Shown here one piece after another: positions 49,034-61,644 of a stretch of DNA of 64,000 nt. The DNA comes from Silurus meridionalis (Eukaryota > Chordata > Actinopteri > Siluriformes > Siluridae). The DNA lies in assembly GCF_014805685.1 (NCBI RefSeq), contig NC_060887.1, positions 10,181,963 to 10,245,962 of the forward strand, given 5' to 3'. Each line of letters opens with the position of its first letter. Position 1 is the first letter of the stretch. Position numbers and translations under genes: made by a program. The notes beneath the pieces were generated by a model. It was not told the DNA's origin and ran no database searches. It saw only the letters and a list, made by a program, of their open reading frames with translations.

Positions 49034-50104
49034 ATAACAATTATTTTACAACATAATTCAAAAGTTTGTCTGTCAGTGTTGGGTTATTTATTTTAAGATG
49101 CAGCAATTTTAAGTGCTACATTGATGTTTCTCCACATATTACACACATTGTGTTTGGATCATGTGGACTGCCCAAAGAAAGAAGTAAGAAGCAAGTCATC
49201 ATGTCTTTGTTTACAACAATCGTTTTCGCCTTTTTCAAATAATTTTCTTTCTCTCTTTTATCACCATCGCGTTTATTACCTCCTCTACTAAAGGAACTTT
49301 TGAGGAATGTCTGTTTCACACTCATGTTTACAATGAGCTGAACCTGCTACAAGTGTGGAAATTGTGCTTTCTGAAATCGTGCAGTGGGTAAATTCGGAAT
49401 AGTGGCTCTTCATGGGAAAATGCACAATGAATAATACAGTGTTATATCTATAGATTTTTTACCAGAACGTTCTTGCAGCCTGGTGCTGGCTTGCAACCTG
49501 GTGGTTTGGGACCGCTGCACTAAGAAAGCCATCTGCTCTATGGTCCTATTTAAGCATAGACAAATCAGTGATCAAGTAACTGAAGTGTGGTTGAATATGC
49601 AACTGGGTTATTACACAAATATCAATTTAAAGTTTAAATTGTAAATTTTGTTTAGTCAGTTATTTATACAAAATCTTAAAATTGCATTGTACTGAGCACT
49701 TGGGGCAGTATTCAATGTTAGTGTATTTAGTTCAAAAGTGTGAGTCAACATTTACATGTGAAAAGTTCTTCATATTCATTTATACAAGTACTTACAATGA
49801 GTTCTGGACAGCCCATTCAGAATATTTAAATCACTTGCATGTAGTTAAATCCTCTGAGGGTGCCCAAGATGTTTTTTTTTTCCCCTTAACTATGTCTCCG
49901 CTACAGTATTAAAACACAAGCTTTTCCCTTTAGGGTAGAAAATAATTGGCTGATAGAAAAAGGCTGCCTTTCTGAAGGGCAGTGTATATACCTCAGGTTC
50001 TACATGAATTAAGAATGAAATCAAACTATATTTATTATAGTATTTAACTATTTAACTTTTTAATACTAAGGTCACTATAGACTTTATTTGAAAGACCTTA
50101 ATGT

Positions 50105-51000
50105 TCATGTCAAACATCAGAATAAGAAAATATATGATCTCTGCGATTATTTTGGTCAACTGTGGCATGGTTTATGGTGGCAGGTGGGCTGGTTTGAGTA
50201 TTTCAGAAACTGATCATTTTACAAAGAATGGTGCAAAAAACCCATTGAGAATGTGATAGTTCTGTGGGTGGAAACAAAAGGTGAGAGAACAAAAAAAAAC
50301 TCCAAATTGGTTTGATGGGCCAGAAAGAATGTACAGAGTGGTGCAAGGAAACTGGAAATTTTGCCATTATTACCAGTTAGGACATCATGATTGTGTGCCA
50401 TCTTCAAAGAAAAGAATATGTCTCAGCACACCAGAGAATGTTAAGGCTGTTCAAACTGCCATTGTGAGAAGCCCTCGCCAATCCCTTCAACAATATGCAT
50501 AAATGCTGGGTTGAGCTGGAAATTACGCACCCATGTTGTAATCACATGAGCAGACGGGACACAATCATGATGTTCTAGCTGGTAATGATGCTGTAATTCC
50601 CTTTGCACACCACTCACACTATCACCATTCTTAGAAAAGGCCTTTTATGGTGAACGCTCATTGAGCACCACTCCACTGCTCCATTATTACTAATGGCAAG
50701 GGACTCTAAGCGAGCTCGCATTGGTCCCAAACAATTGTAAGCGCCCCAGAGTCGCCAACTTCTAGTTTAGAAATTTTCCGTTCCCCTGCGCCACCCTGTA
50801 TTAACTTGCATAATCATTATTTACAACTGTGGTCAGCAGAACATCTCAACATTGAGCAGAACATCAAATCTTTAGGTGTAAGAGGTCCACATCACGTGTC
50901 CCTCCTGTCAGCTAAGAACAAGAATCTGAGGCTATTATCGGCACAGACTTATCCAACATGGACAGTTGTAAATAAAAAAAAAACAAAAAAAAAAAAATCC
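50105..51000 (+). mobile_element. Decayed Tc1-like transposon of another subfamily
   Basis: The left part reads ggctggtttgagtatttcag (from AGLSISET), then aagaatggtgc and agttctgtgggtgg. The right part reads gtgtcccctcctgtcagcta-like sequence with cagctaagaacaagaatctg (LLSAKNKNLRLLSAQTYPTW). These are the N-terminal and middle regions of a Tc1 transposase that opens with a HTH domain. The middle (about 50500-50800) is unrelated, so an insertion or replacement has occurred. No usable frame. Confidence 0.6.
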
Positions 51001-52389
51001 TCACCTGGTCTTTACCAGTCTTCAACTGTGCAGTTTGGGTGAGTCTGTCCCATGATATATTCTTATTCTTGGCTGACAAGAGTAGAACCTAATCTTGTCT
51101 TCTCCTGTTTTAGCCCATCCAATTCCAGTTTAGATGTTTTGTGCATTCTGTATATCTTTTCTGCTTACCGCCGGGTGTACTGTAAAATGTGACTGTGTGT
51201 TTGTATAGATTTCTTGTCATCTCAGACCAATCTGCTTATTCTCCTAATTTAGCCTGCAATTTAAGCTGTCTCTTTTGTTGTTGTTGCACTATTCTGTATA
51301 AACTCTCAAGACTGCTGTGTGTGTGTGTGCATATCCTAGGAGATCAGCCACTTGTCACCAACAACCATGCCCCTGTCAAAGTCAAGGGATCACATTTTTC
51401 CCTCTTCTCATGCTAAAGTGAACATTAACTGAAGCTCTTTATGATTTTCGGGACTGGGTTGCTGCCACAGTAATTGCAATGTGGAAAATGTTCATCTTTG
51501 GGGTCAAGTTTTAAAATTGTTTGTTAATCACTTGCATTACTTCCATAGAATAAGAATTATGATATTTTATAAATTCCCTAGGAATGCAAAAAGACATTTA
51601 GGTTTTGGGATCCAAAATGCAACTTAATCGGAAAATAGTTTTACAAGAAACAGCAGGTCTGACCCATGTACTCTTTATTTACTTCTGTAGGTCGTCTGGG
51701 TATAAAACTATTGGATGTGCAGTTGCGTTTGTTAGTAGTAAATAATGACTATATAAATGTGATTGTGGCTTTAGAAACTGAAATTTGCAATGACAGCAAC
51801 CACTTCTGTGTTTTAGACAAAAGCAGAGGTGCACAGCCTTTCAATTCCAGGGGACGAAATAGATCATATATTTAGAGAAGATGCCTACCAAAGAAGATAC
51901 CTTTCTCTCTTTTTTTAGAAAGCTCAAAAAGCCCCCTTCTGTTAGCTTCACGGTCTGCTGTGACAACGCAGCATCAGAGAAAGGTAATCAGTGGTGTATT
52001 TAAGGAAATTTTATTTGTTAATCTGTTTAACATATTTTTGGCTACATTCTAGTTTACTGAGTATCAAAGATATAAGCAACGTTTACTCTCTATTAAATAC
52101 ATTTATGATTCAATATATGCCATTTTACTCCACTATATTTAAAGTTACAATGACACTAACAATTACATTTTGCATTCTCTGATGAAGATGTCATTAAGGC
52201 TCAACACTCCCCTACTCACATCTGCTGCCTGTGAGTGTCTTTTTTAACACTGCTGGCCTCATTTTCAGTCAAAAAAAGAGTTTGAATAAATACCAAAAAT
52301 GTTGAGAACCAGTTTGGAGAAAAACAATGTCCCTCTCTGAGTGCATCAAATGAGTGGTGCATCAAATGACAGTCAGCTCTGAAAATTTG

Positions 52390-52620
52390 GTTTTACTTCA
52401 TCTAAAATTATTTACTTTAATTGTATTTTTCAATTGAATACTAATGGTTCTTTGTGACATTATGTCAAATACTCAAGTACTGTTAAAATCAAACACTCTA
52501 AAACTTCACCTTAAAGTCATATTGTAATTAGTAACTTGTAATAGAGTAAGTTTTGCAGTAAGGTTTCTATACGTTAACTAAGTATGATTTTCAGGTACTC
52601 CTGAATATATAGAAATATTT
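52390..52620 (+). repeat. Dispersed repeat with actcaagtac motif
   Basis: It contains aaatactcaagtactgttaa and actaagtatgattttcaggt. Similar words occur at 28060-28115 (tactcaagtatgattttcag), 27090-27130 and 19375-19465. It appears to be a diverged interspersed family of unknown class. Confidence 0.45.
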
Positions 52621-53904
52621 AGCAATATTTCCATAGCCTATAAAATGCACTTCATCATTATGCTGCAGTTAGGACAAGGCCCTGTAATTGTTCATCAAAA
52701 ATGCTAAAGGCACACAGGGCCTAAAAAACTAACAACTTACCATTAGCCCATATTGGCCCATGTCTCAATTCCACACTTCGAAAAAAACTCTGTAAAACAC
52801 TTTCTGCAGAACACTTATACCACTTTCTCACACTATGCTCTACCAATGCACATATTTCATGATCAATTTTAGCGAAATATTTATATCATATTAAGCCCTA
52901 AAAGGCTATTAATCATATTCATTTATTGGCACTTACTCTGCTCTGCTCTGCTCTGCAGGGGAATACTATGCTTTTGTGGGTGGCTTGTTCAGATTATTGA
53001 AATTACTTGCACACAATTTACACTGCTATGGTTACCATGTTTTTCTTAAATAGCATTAATGTGGTGTGAATTGTTGTGTGAGTCTAGACCACTCTTTTAA
53101 CTTGCCTAAAAGAAAAAGATATTAAGCAATAGAAGCCATGGACTCGAAGTAGATCTCATTTTTATTATATTATTTTATTGTATTACTATGTAGCATTAAA
53201 GTGGTAAATTGAGGGAAATGGATAGAAAGAAGAATAGAGAAATAGAGGCTTTAAAATATTGCAAACATATGAGGTCTCATATTACTAAAAAGTTGTATTC
53301 ATGCTAATCCTTTTAATTTTCCATCTGCACAAATTTGCTTCAATCTGCAATGCACCCAATAATTGGTTTGCCAGCCTATTAAAATGAATTACCACCACAG
53401 TTCTATACAGCAGATACTAATTATAATAGCGAAACAGGAAAGATGAAACATCCACATATATTTATCAAATAGTGTACTTGAAGTGGTCACCACTCCAAGA
53501 GTGGCTGCTTCTCCACTAGGCACACAGAATTTGCACACTTTCATCTTTCACCCTTTGAGCTGTGTATTTGTCTGGCCTGAGCTGAGTAAGAGAAGTGGAA
53601 AGTGACCTGAAGAAGCTGTACTTTTGTTTTTTAATTTTACCTTTACTGCCTACTGACTGTCTGCTGCTAAGATTCACTGAGTTACACTGTGAGTTACATT
53701 GGTGCCAAAATAATGGAACTGCTCTGAAAATAATGTAAATAAATAAGGCTTTTTGCCCACACCATCCAGCCACTAATCCACCTGCTGGAGCAGCAACATC
53801 AGGCTTTCTTTGACCTGCATAATTATGCCTAAGCATGCAAGCCTAGGCCATGGATTGCACCTTCCTCAGGAGTAAATACACCATCCATATTCTCTGTGAC
53901 ACCT

Positions 53905-53972
53905 TTTTAGTTAAGGTTTTTTTTATTTGTCACATATACAATACTGCACAGTGAAATTCTTTCTTCACAAAT
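53905..53972 (-). repeat. Dispersed teleost repeat (ttatttgtcacatatacaat)
   Basis: It reads ttatttgtcacatatacaat, then gcacagtgaaattctttctt. This is a common fish interspersed sequence, also seen in part at 56085 and 3415. Confidence 0.5.
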
Positions 53973-54127
53973 CTCAGAAATGATGGGAATCTTAGGTCAG
54001 GTATTAAACAATCCTCCTAGAACACAGATTGTCCAAGAGTGGCAGCGACTGGCAATACTGTGACTTGAATGCCAAACCTTCCAATCCACTCCACATTTTA
54101 AAACAGAAAAATAGCTCCCTTTATTGA

Positions 54128-54690
54128 ATAGGTTATTTGAGGGTATGATCTTAGCACATGGCCCTTAAGCAAGTGGGGACTTTAAATCAAAGGAAGCACA
54201 GCTGTACTAGAGCAGATTACAGTGCAGTTGCTTTATGAGGCCAACTGTGGATAACCCCTTGACTTTAGCTACTGCAAGTGGTGGCCTAGGTGTGACCCTG
54301 AAAATCCAGAGAGTTGAATGAATGAATGGCACTGGAATGATTAATGGTCATTACATGTCCTCCTTAGGACCCTTATTAAACCTTCCCTGTCCCCTGTGAT
54401 AACACAATCCCTCCCTTGACTAGGTTATTTTAGAGTATGGCCTTGGTGCGTAGCCCATGGGCAAATGAAGACAATAAATCCAATCTCTGGTGACCAGGGA
54501 ACCCTAGCTGCACAAGTCTGTATTAATTTGACCTCCAAATTACTCTGCAAATCGCTTCATGGAGTCGACTATGGAGGAAGGAGTTCGGCTTTTTGTCTTT
54601 TACTCCCACAAGTGGTGGCCTAGGTGTGACCCTGAGAAGCCTGAGATTTAAATAAACAAATGGCACTGGAGTGATTTATGGCCATTACAG
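54128..54690 (+). repeat. Two diverged copies of a ~300-bp unit
   Basis: Unit 1 starts ataggttatttgagggtatg and unit 2 ctaggttattttagagtatg. Unit 1 ends with aagtggtggcctaggtgtga (54276) and ggcactggaatgatt; unit 2 has the same at 54610 and ggcactggagtgatt. The order of landmarks is the same in both. The unit is not recognised. Confidence 0.65.
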
Positions 54691-55322
54691 CATAATCTGC
54701 AAGTCTGCCATTTGAGGAGTCGGTCAACAAACAGGCACCATCAAGGGTCTTAGCATGTTTTGGGTCTGCAATTAGAGTTGACCATCCAGTCTCTTTTCAT
54801 ACTTTTTAAAATACTGCCCTTTTTTCCCTTGAATGTAGCATGAAAATAAATCTGATCTCCCAAGCACTGATATAAGGCTCAGTCTAATTTTGCTGCAGTC
54901 TTGGAGGGTTGGAGGAATGTCTTGCCTCATTGCCCTCAAAAGTAAGAATGGATGCTCCAGGGCTCTGCAGTCATATGGTTTTGCACAGTCTATAGGTGGC
55001 ACAGTGAGTATTGGTTAGTTCTTAAGGGGTTACAGATTATGGCTTGGTGGATTCAGGGTATGCACAGATCCTGATTCACAAGATCCAGGGTGTGAATTTG
55101 GAAATAGGGGGTTGAATTGAATTATTTGGATAAACTGGCCTAATGTACAATAACTAGTAATAATACTTAGTTACTATAAGTTTACCCTAGAGTGTGTAAC
55201 AAGAAAAGCAAACACAAAATCCCAGAATCAGAATCAATAAAGTTTAGGTATCAATTTTTGGATGTAGACAACCAGTGGACAGCTACCTATCTAGCCAAAC
55301 ACAGCATAGTTTTATTCATATA

Positions 55323-55327
<5 letters not shown>

Positions 55328-55401
<74 letters not shown>
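55328..55401 (+). repeat. (TA)n microsatellite near a splice donor
   Basis: About 37 TA units, about 75 bases inside the intron downstream of the S1 exon on the minus strand. Confidence 0.96.
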
Positions 55402-55405
<4 letters not shown>

Positions 55406-55474
55406 GAACTCTTGAACATGACTATATATAAAGTGTATACATGTTGGTGTGGGTGAGAGTGTGTATATTCTTAC

Positions 55475-55570
55475 CTGCACTTCACGAGCATGGTATGCAA
55501 TGATAAGCCCAAGGAGGATGATGGTAGACAGGCTGATTAAACATTTCAATGCCAGGGAATACATGGAGCT
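55475..55570 (-). CDS. kcnn3: SK-type Ca2+-activated K+ channel, exon encoding transmembrane segment S1
   Basis: This exon encodes 32 residues, starting [18 protein letters not shown] and ending AYHAREVQ. In SK channels this is the S1 helix and the start of the S1-S2 loop at the plasma membrane. It is flanked by a tttttgcag acceptor and a GTAAG donor and has phase 0 at both ends. From family knowledge, the ending IIAYH.REVQ is like SK3, whereas SK2 has IIVYHAREIQ and SK1 VVLYHAREIQ. In human KCNN3, alternative first exons join just upstream of S1, and this border matches that position. The N-terminal exon was not found between 55571 and 64000. The next exon is about 37.6 kb away. Family call is firm; the paralogue call is likely. 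Confidence 0.9.
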
Positions 55571-56079
55571 CTGCAAAAACACATCACACAGATACTTTTA
55601 ACCACATATATAAAAAAAAATATATATATATATACATATACTCAAGCATACACAAATCAACACACACAGCATCCTGTGGTTACTTTAATAGCCCCGATGA
55701 TTGCTCCAGGCTCATAGTGATAAACGCGACAGTAATGTCTGCACCACATACAGTATCAGCAGGAATCCAAATAAATCTCTTACTCTCTCCCTCTCTCTCC
55801 CTCTCACTCTCTCACATACACATATACACACACAGCCATCTAGCACCTCTCCCTCTGACAGAAGCCAAGGTGATCTATCACTTCCTGCCCAAGCCCCAAA
55901 GCTTTCTAGTTGAACTCCAGATAATATTAGAATGGCCACCTGTGGGTCTAATTTAATGCTCTGTACAAAACCATTACTCTACACACCCCAGCGCACACAA
56001 TGTTCTCAAACTCATCCAACTATGGCACTCACAAAAGTAATTGCCCCCATTTTGATTTTCTCCTTAATGAAAAAAAATC

Positions 56080-56515
56080 CTTCAAATTAAAATTTTATTT
56101 GTCACATACACAATTATACAGAACACAACATGTAGTAAAATGCTTTTAACGACTGTCCAATATCTAAACATGAAAATAGAAATAGAATATAAAAATAAAA
56201 TAAATAAAAAAGTATAAAAAGTATACAAATATAATATATATAATTCTTAATTTATATATAGACAGAGAAAGGGATGGATATGTGTATGAAAGATATTGAC
56301 AGAACTACAGTGTCCCAGTGTGATGTGCTGGTATTAAAGTGGCACTGTACGGTGCCAGTCCAGTGCTAAAGTGACAGTGTGCAATTGTGCAAAAAAATCT
56401 GTGCAGCAAAGGCAAAAGCGAGACAGAGAGAGAAATACAGGTTCTAGGTGCTAGGTGTTTCCTGGTTTAGACTCTGAATGCCTGCGGGAAGAAGCTCCTC
56501 CTCATTCTCATTTTT
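56080..56515 (-). repeat. Non-LTR retrotransposon-like 3' region
   Basis: It contains attttatttgtcacatacac, tgcttttaacgactgtccaa, a run of short aataaa-rich sequence, then ctgcgggaagaagctcctcc. The order fits a minus-strand copy of a fish non-LTR element 3' region, not further classified. Confidence 0.5.
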
Positions 56516-56629
56516 ATCTTTTTATAATTTTTTATTCTCATTACAGTCTGCAAAGATTTTAAACACACTTCTTTTACATTTTCATTATAGGGTATTGTTT
56601 GTAGAATTTTGAAGAAAATAATTTATTTA

Positions 56630-56760
56630 CCGTAATTTCCGGACTATAAAGCGCACCCATATATAAGCCGCACCCACTGAATTTGACAAAGATTTTTATT
56701 TTGAACATAAATAAGCCGCACCTGTGTATACACTGAAACTAATGAACTTTACATCAACTT
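56630..56760 (+). mobile_element. Unclassified DNA-transposon-like repeat (ataagccgc family), fragment
   Basis: It begins accgtaatttccggactata, then agcgcaccc and ataagccgcaccc, and shares aatgaactttac with the copy at 22475-23134. Only about 130 bp are clear. Confidence 0.55.
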
Positions 56761-58408
56761 GCATCATGAGCAGTTCCCTTCCATTATACTCTAAACTATA
56801 AAGGGCTTTGGAAATGGCTTTTCTCTTTGCGAGACATTTGACACTTATAGTTTTATATTGTGGAAAAAAACACCTGTATTTACTCTGGTCTTTTCCTGAT
56901 TGTTGACATTGATACAGATACACTTACTTCCTGAAGGGAGTTTTTGATCTGGCAAACTGCTGTGAATTCTTCACCAGAAAGAAAAACCAAACCTTTCTTT
57001 GGTGTTCCCGATCTCACTAATCCATTCTTTGTTTTTAAGATGCAGCAAAAAATTTATATGGCCACACCAAAATTTTTTTTGCTATCTTTCCTATTAGTTT
57101 GTTTTGTGTTGATATTTTATACAAATTCATTGTTTATCTTGACTATCATCCACTCCATTTTTTTGTTGTTTTATTATTTATTGTCATGGAAGGCAATTTC
57201 CATAGGACAATTGCTGACCATGTATTATTTCAGTGATGAACACAGCACATCTCCACACAGCAGAGACAATGACATGAGTGTGTATGGTGGGGTGTGTCTC
57301 TTTTCCAATGATTGATGGACTAATGGGACAGGCTAATTCCACCTGGCAAAAAAAAAAATCAGTAATTGTAGACCTACACAGTGAAGCTACAATGGCAAGA
57401 AAAGGTTTGTGAGATATTTTGAATCACATTTCTGCCCTAATTACCCATAAAATATTGTCTTCTCTTCAATTAGGCCATAACACACATTCGTAACCTCGTA
57501 GTAAAAACTTGAGCGTAACTGAGCAAATTATTCACTGTCTAGACCGGTAAGAAGGATGTAAACAATTGTTCTTAAGTCAAGTCAAATCACGCCAGATGGA
57601 TCAGATTCATCAGAGCCATATACAGTATGATGTGCAGGACCGAGTGAAATGAAATAGCATGGATGTGCAAAAGAAAGATGTATGACAAACAATGCTGGCA
57701 AGACATTAATAAAATGCAACAGGAGCAAGATGTTTGCATGGAGGGGGGTATGAGAAACAGTACGGGTGGCTACACAAAGAGGCAGGAACACATAAATAAA
57801 AGCTGTGACTAGAATTTTTTTATAAATTATAAGAAATAAAGTGTCAGTGCAGTAGTGGCTGAAATTGCTTACCTGAGTAAGAATAGAGAGTAGCAGTAAC
57901 ATATTCAACAGAAAATTTCTTGCTCACATCTGAATTGTAGCAGTTTTTTTCCAGTGCCATTAATACAATCCAACCATTTTTACCAAAAAAATAAGTTGCT
58001 CAGGATAAATGCCAGTGCATCTACTGTCTCCTAAATAGCTGATCACCTTTCATACAGGCCCTCTGTCTGGTGTGGTGGTTAGTAGCACAAGAGAACCAAC
58101 AGTTTACAGTTTAACAGTTTGCGAATGACTCATAGAAGGCAACTGATGGCACATGTATTCATAGCAACTAGTTTCTAACTAATTTATCATTTGATTCCCT
58201 TTCAGGAACTCAAGCTGTGTCAACAACACTTTGGGAACGATTTCGTTGTCCACGCTCTGAATCACATGTGTAAAACGTCCAATGGAAAGTGCAGCATTAC
58301 CGCATAAAAGCACAAGGGTGAAGCCAGCACTAGTTTCTGTTTGTTCACGAAGCGCTCTATGTGCGTGTATGTCCTTATTAAGTTGTAAATGTCTGAGAGA
58401 AATATATA

Positions 58409-58530
58409 CAGTGCAACCTCAATACTCATAGGGGTTAGGTTCTATGACCCCCTCGCGAGTAACAAAAAGTTTTGACTCTCTTCTTTGGATAGTTCCCTTT
58501 TCAAGGGGAATTGTACTGTACTGTACTGTA
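58409..58530 (+). mobile_element. Tigger-like terminal fragment
   Basis: It begins cagtgcaacctcaatactca after TA and has the phrase ggttctatgaccccctcgcg followed by agtaac, typical of a Tigger-type terminus. The right border is unclear and there is no coding sequence. Confidence 0.5.
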
Positions 58531-58587
58531 AACTCAACAGAAATTGTGAATAACTTGTAATTTACTTCAACCTGTAGAGCACTTTTG

Positions 58588-58647
58588 TACGTCGCTCTGG
58601 ATAAGGGCATCTGCTAAATGCCGGCAATGTAAATGTAAATGTAAATG
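58588..58647 (+). repeat. SINE 3' domain with (AAATGT)n tail
   Basis: It reads tcgctctggataagggcatc, then tgctaaatgccggcaatgta and three aaatgt units. It is the same 3' domain as at 46215-46260. The tRNA-like head is missing, so it is 5'-truncated. Confidence 0.7.
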
Positions 58648-59110
58648 CTATATTATAGGGGGATACACACAACCTGTGTGTGGCTTGCCTGGGAGTGGAG
58701 CACGCTAATGCTAACGCTTATGGAGGTTGTGCCCCATGCCATTGCTAAGCTGGATCTGGCTTGGCCGGCCAATGAGCAGAAAGCCCCTATGCCCAGTAAG
58801 CTCAACGAGCGCTTTCTACAACCTAAAATCACAACCTTCACATCGGGGTCTGTCATTCTTTTCATACCTGCACATCGAGCTGTCCAGGTCCTGGGCAAAG
58901 CCATATTCGGGCCGCCTCTTTATTACCAAATTCATGTTGTAGTCCAACTTTATGGAACTAAAAGAGCCTGGTTATGGGACGGTGCCCCGGGTTGAAGAGA
59001 TGCTGGCTAGCTATCTCTCCCCGGGTGTTGCATTGTCCCTTAAGACCCCGACAATGCCCACCAAGACCAAGACCTGTGGTAGGTAAGAAGAATGCCTTAG
59101 CAGGTCAAAC
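58645..59110 (+). pseudogene. DIRS Gag-like fragment, plus strand
   Basis: The frame at 58645 includes AIAKLDLAWPANEQKAPMPS, then KLNERFLQP, a conserved stretch of DIRS Gag-like proteins. After shifts, LASYLSPGVALSLKTPTMPT can be followed to about 59065 and LHTM near 59125. Multiple frameshifts. Confidence 0.65.
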
Positions 59111-59408
59111 CGCTGCATGACTGCACACCATGGCACCATGTCAGCATTTTTGAACTGGAGCATTTTTGAATCAGAGAACGGTTCAGCTGATGTAGATCTA
59201 GGATAGGACGCAACCCACCGTCCTTTTTGGGAACTATGAAGTACCGGCTGTAAAACCCGGACTCTCTGTCTGATGGAGGCACGACCTTGATGCCCTCCTT
59301 CCTCAGGAGAGTATCTACATCTCGTTCCATGACCAGAGCCTGCTCGCTTCTCAACGGAGTGGGGCAGAGCCTGTAATACCAGGGCGGATGAGACCCGAAC
59401 TGAATCAT
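59097..59408 (-). pseudogene. DIRS reverse transcriptase N-terminal fragment
   Basis: The minus-strand frame reads QALVMERDVDTLLRKEGIKV, VPPSDRESGFYSRYFIVPKK and DGGLRPILDLHQLNRS. These are the first conserved blocks of DIRS reverse transcriptase. The catalytic YxDD block is not present because the opposed Gag segment begins here. The plus-strand copy at 37875 keeps part of the same stretch. Confidence 0.78.
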
Positions 59409-59821
59409 ATAGCCTCAATCTACAGTGCGCAGGACCCATCGAGACATGTCTGGAACTATCAGAAACTATCGGAAACATGTCAGAACTATCCAGGCTGCCA
59501 GGTGCTCTCTTAAAAGGTATCACTCTCTCAAGACTGACCTCCAGTCTGCCTAGAGATGGGGCAGTGCCCTGGCGCAGCTCTAGTGACGAGACCTCCTGGT
59601 CCGCAACATCACAGGCGGAAACCAAGAAGGGAGGGAGCTTGATCTGGCCGTGCCCTGAAACACATTCGTGGCAGGTTAACCAGCCAGGTCCCTGAGGGGG
59701 CCGGATAAAATGGGCACAGGGGAAGGCGATGCTACATGCCCTTCGGTCAACCCCCCAGCAAGTCCGGTCAGGACCTCTTGGCCGAAAGCCCTCTTATTGA
59801 AGATGTCGGTCCTGAGATCTG

Positions 59822-60400
59822 TCACCTTGTGTGACACTCTGTCTCTGCACTTACCGGTGGGGAAGGTTGGGGCTGTGCCCGCCGAGCAGCCCCATGAGGC
59901 CAGCGTGGAAGGTACCACTGTAACACCGCAGATTGTTGCCTCGCTTTCTGAACCTTTTTGACTACCGAGCTAACGGAGTCGCCAAAAAGGCCTAAGGGTG
60001 AGAGTGGGGCATCCAGCAGCACGGCTTTGTCCCTGTAAAAAATCTTTGACAGGGTGAGCCACAGATGTCTCCCACATCCAGCTCCCACAGGCGTAAGCCT
60101 TCCCTACCAGCGCTGACAATGTACGCAGAGGCTTGGTGGGTAGTGTTGGGGTCTTAAGGGAGGATGCCACCCCTGGGGAGAGAAATAACTCCATAGCTGT
60201 GAGCCCTAAGCCCTATGACGTTGGAGTACACCACGGTCTTAGGGCTAAAGGGGAGGGCCGAGAAGGGCTGCACCCAGGACCTGAACACCTCAGTGTGCAG
60301 GTCAGGGAAAAATGGCAGACCCCGAAATGGAGGCTCTGACACCAGGAGCTTTAAGCATTCGTCGAGTTTACTGGACGGTGGTGCTTTATGCTCATCGGCT
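59822..60400 (-). pseudogene. DIRS Gag-like fragments, minus strand
   Basis: Minus-strand frames give PFRGLPFFPDLHTEVFRSWV (60154-60342), LSPGVASSLKTPTLPTKPLR (59970-60194) and RHLWLTLSKIFYRDKAVLLD with APLSPLGLFGDSV (59822-60088). The Gag order is kept, with frameshifts and an internal deletion after GKAYA. Confidence 0.72.
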
Positions 60401-61644
60401 GGCCAAGCTTCTCCAGCTTCTCTATGGACGACCTCCAGGAGCTCCTCGCTTCCAGGTTCACAAGGAACTCAGCTCCCAAGCAGATTACAGACTGATTACA
60501 GACATTATTCAAAGCATGGACAACACAGCCGCGTTCCCAAAGGCGTTCCGACACAGGTCGAGTTCCTAAAAGGGAAATGCAACTATTGCCATAAACATCA
60601 GAGGCTATGAGGTTTTAACTTTAAAGAACTATATGTATTTGGGTGCCCGATTACATTTACTGAAGGACCAATGCTGATGCTGTGTACAACACTGAAGCAC
60701 AGATTTATTGATGTATGCATTAAGATTCTGACAAGCGACATCTATTGTGCTGTGGTCTGCTAGGGGAGCAGCATTTGAGTCAGGATCAACAAACTCATCT
60801 GAAACAGCTTGAACTATCATTGGACAAATCTTGGAGATAATAAGAAGTTAGAAGTCACTAAACACAAATTGTTCTCCATCATGGAAAATTAATCAAACCA
60901 CCTTCATGATATAATAAACAGAGAGCTGACCTATTTTTCTCTTACTTCTACACCATACATTTATGTAACAAACATTTTCCAGTTATTATATGAAAATAAT
61001 ATTACTACAGACTAAGCTCTGCAATGATGGTCATGTCTACCTATATCAATTTGTATATCAATATACAAATAATTTAATAAAATATTAATAAATAAATAAT
61101 TAATTAATAAACAAATCATATGTATATCCACAAGGAATAAAAATTCTTGACCCTTTTGACTACAATTCAGGTGTATGTACCCCAACATAAAAAGATTCTG
61201 GCAGGAAATGCTGCATGTATAAATGGCATCAATGCAGTGCATCACTGTCAACTTGTGTTACAATAAGTAAAAATAAAATACTTAAATCCTGTAATAGAAC
61301 TCTTTATCTACTGTAATATCAGGGGCAACTAAAGGTTGAAATAAAAATTCAAAAAAAGGTTAAGAGTAAGCAAAAACCCACACAAAAAGGTCAAAATACC
61401 AACTGAACCTACAGAGACAAAATACACACAGTAAACGGTGCAAAAATCAGGAAAACCAGAACGAGAGTAATGAATGTAAAATCTCAGACAAATTATACAG
61501 GCTTTGAAATGTTGTACCAAAGTACGAACAAAAGGTACACAAACTAGACCAGAAAGTGGAAAATTCCCATCCAAACAAAGGATGGCTCCAGGTGTCTGTT
61601 GTGGAAATCTAGGATAAGACAATGGTCAAGGAATTTCTCTTCCC

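Larger units (their letters stand above)
58193..60573. mobile_element. DIRS-type retrotransposon, copy 3, inverted composite
   Basis: The left end ttccctttcaggaactcaag recurs inverted at the right end (gtcgagttcctaaaagggaa), with matching inner words ctttgggaacg and ttgtcca.gct.tgaat. The left half carries Gag-like sequence on the plus strand, and the right half carries Gag-like and reverse transcriptase sequence on the minus strand. They meet near 59100-59150. Two small elements are inserted at 58409-58645. All frames are broken. Confidence 0.75.

Noticed and set aside
56944..57315. A 123-codon hydrophobic frame with apparent membrane segments
   Set aside because: It comes from T-rich intron sequence, where Phe/Leu/Ile runs are expected by chance. 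No homology recognised.
57582..57908. A 108-codon minus-strand frame with a hydrophobic start, upstream of the S1 exon
   Set aside because: Considered as the missing kcnn3 first exon, but it lacks the conserved SK N-terminal sequence before S1 and shows no fitting donor context.
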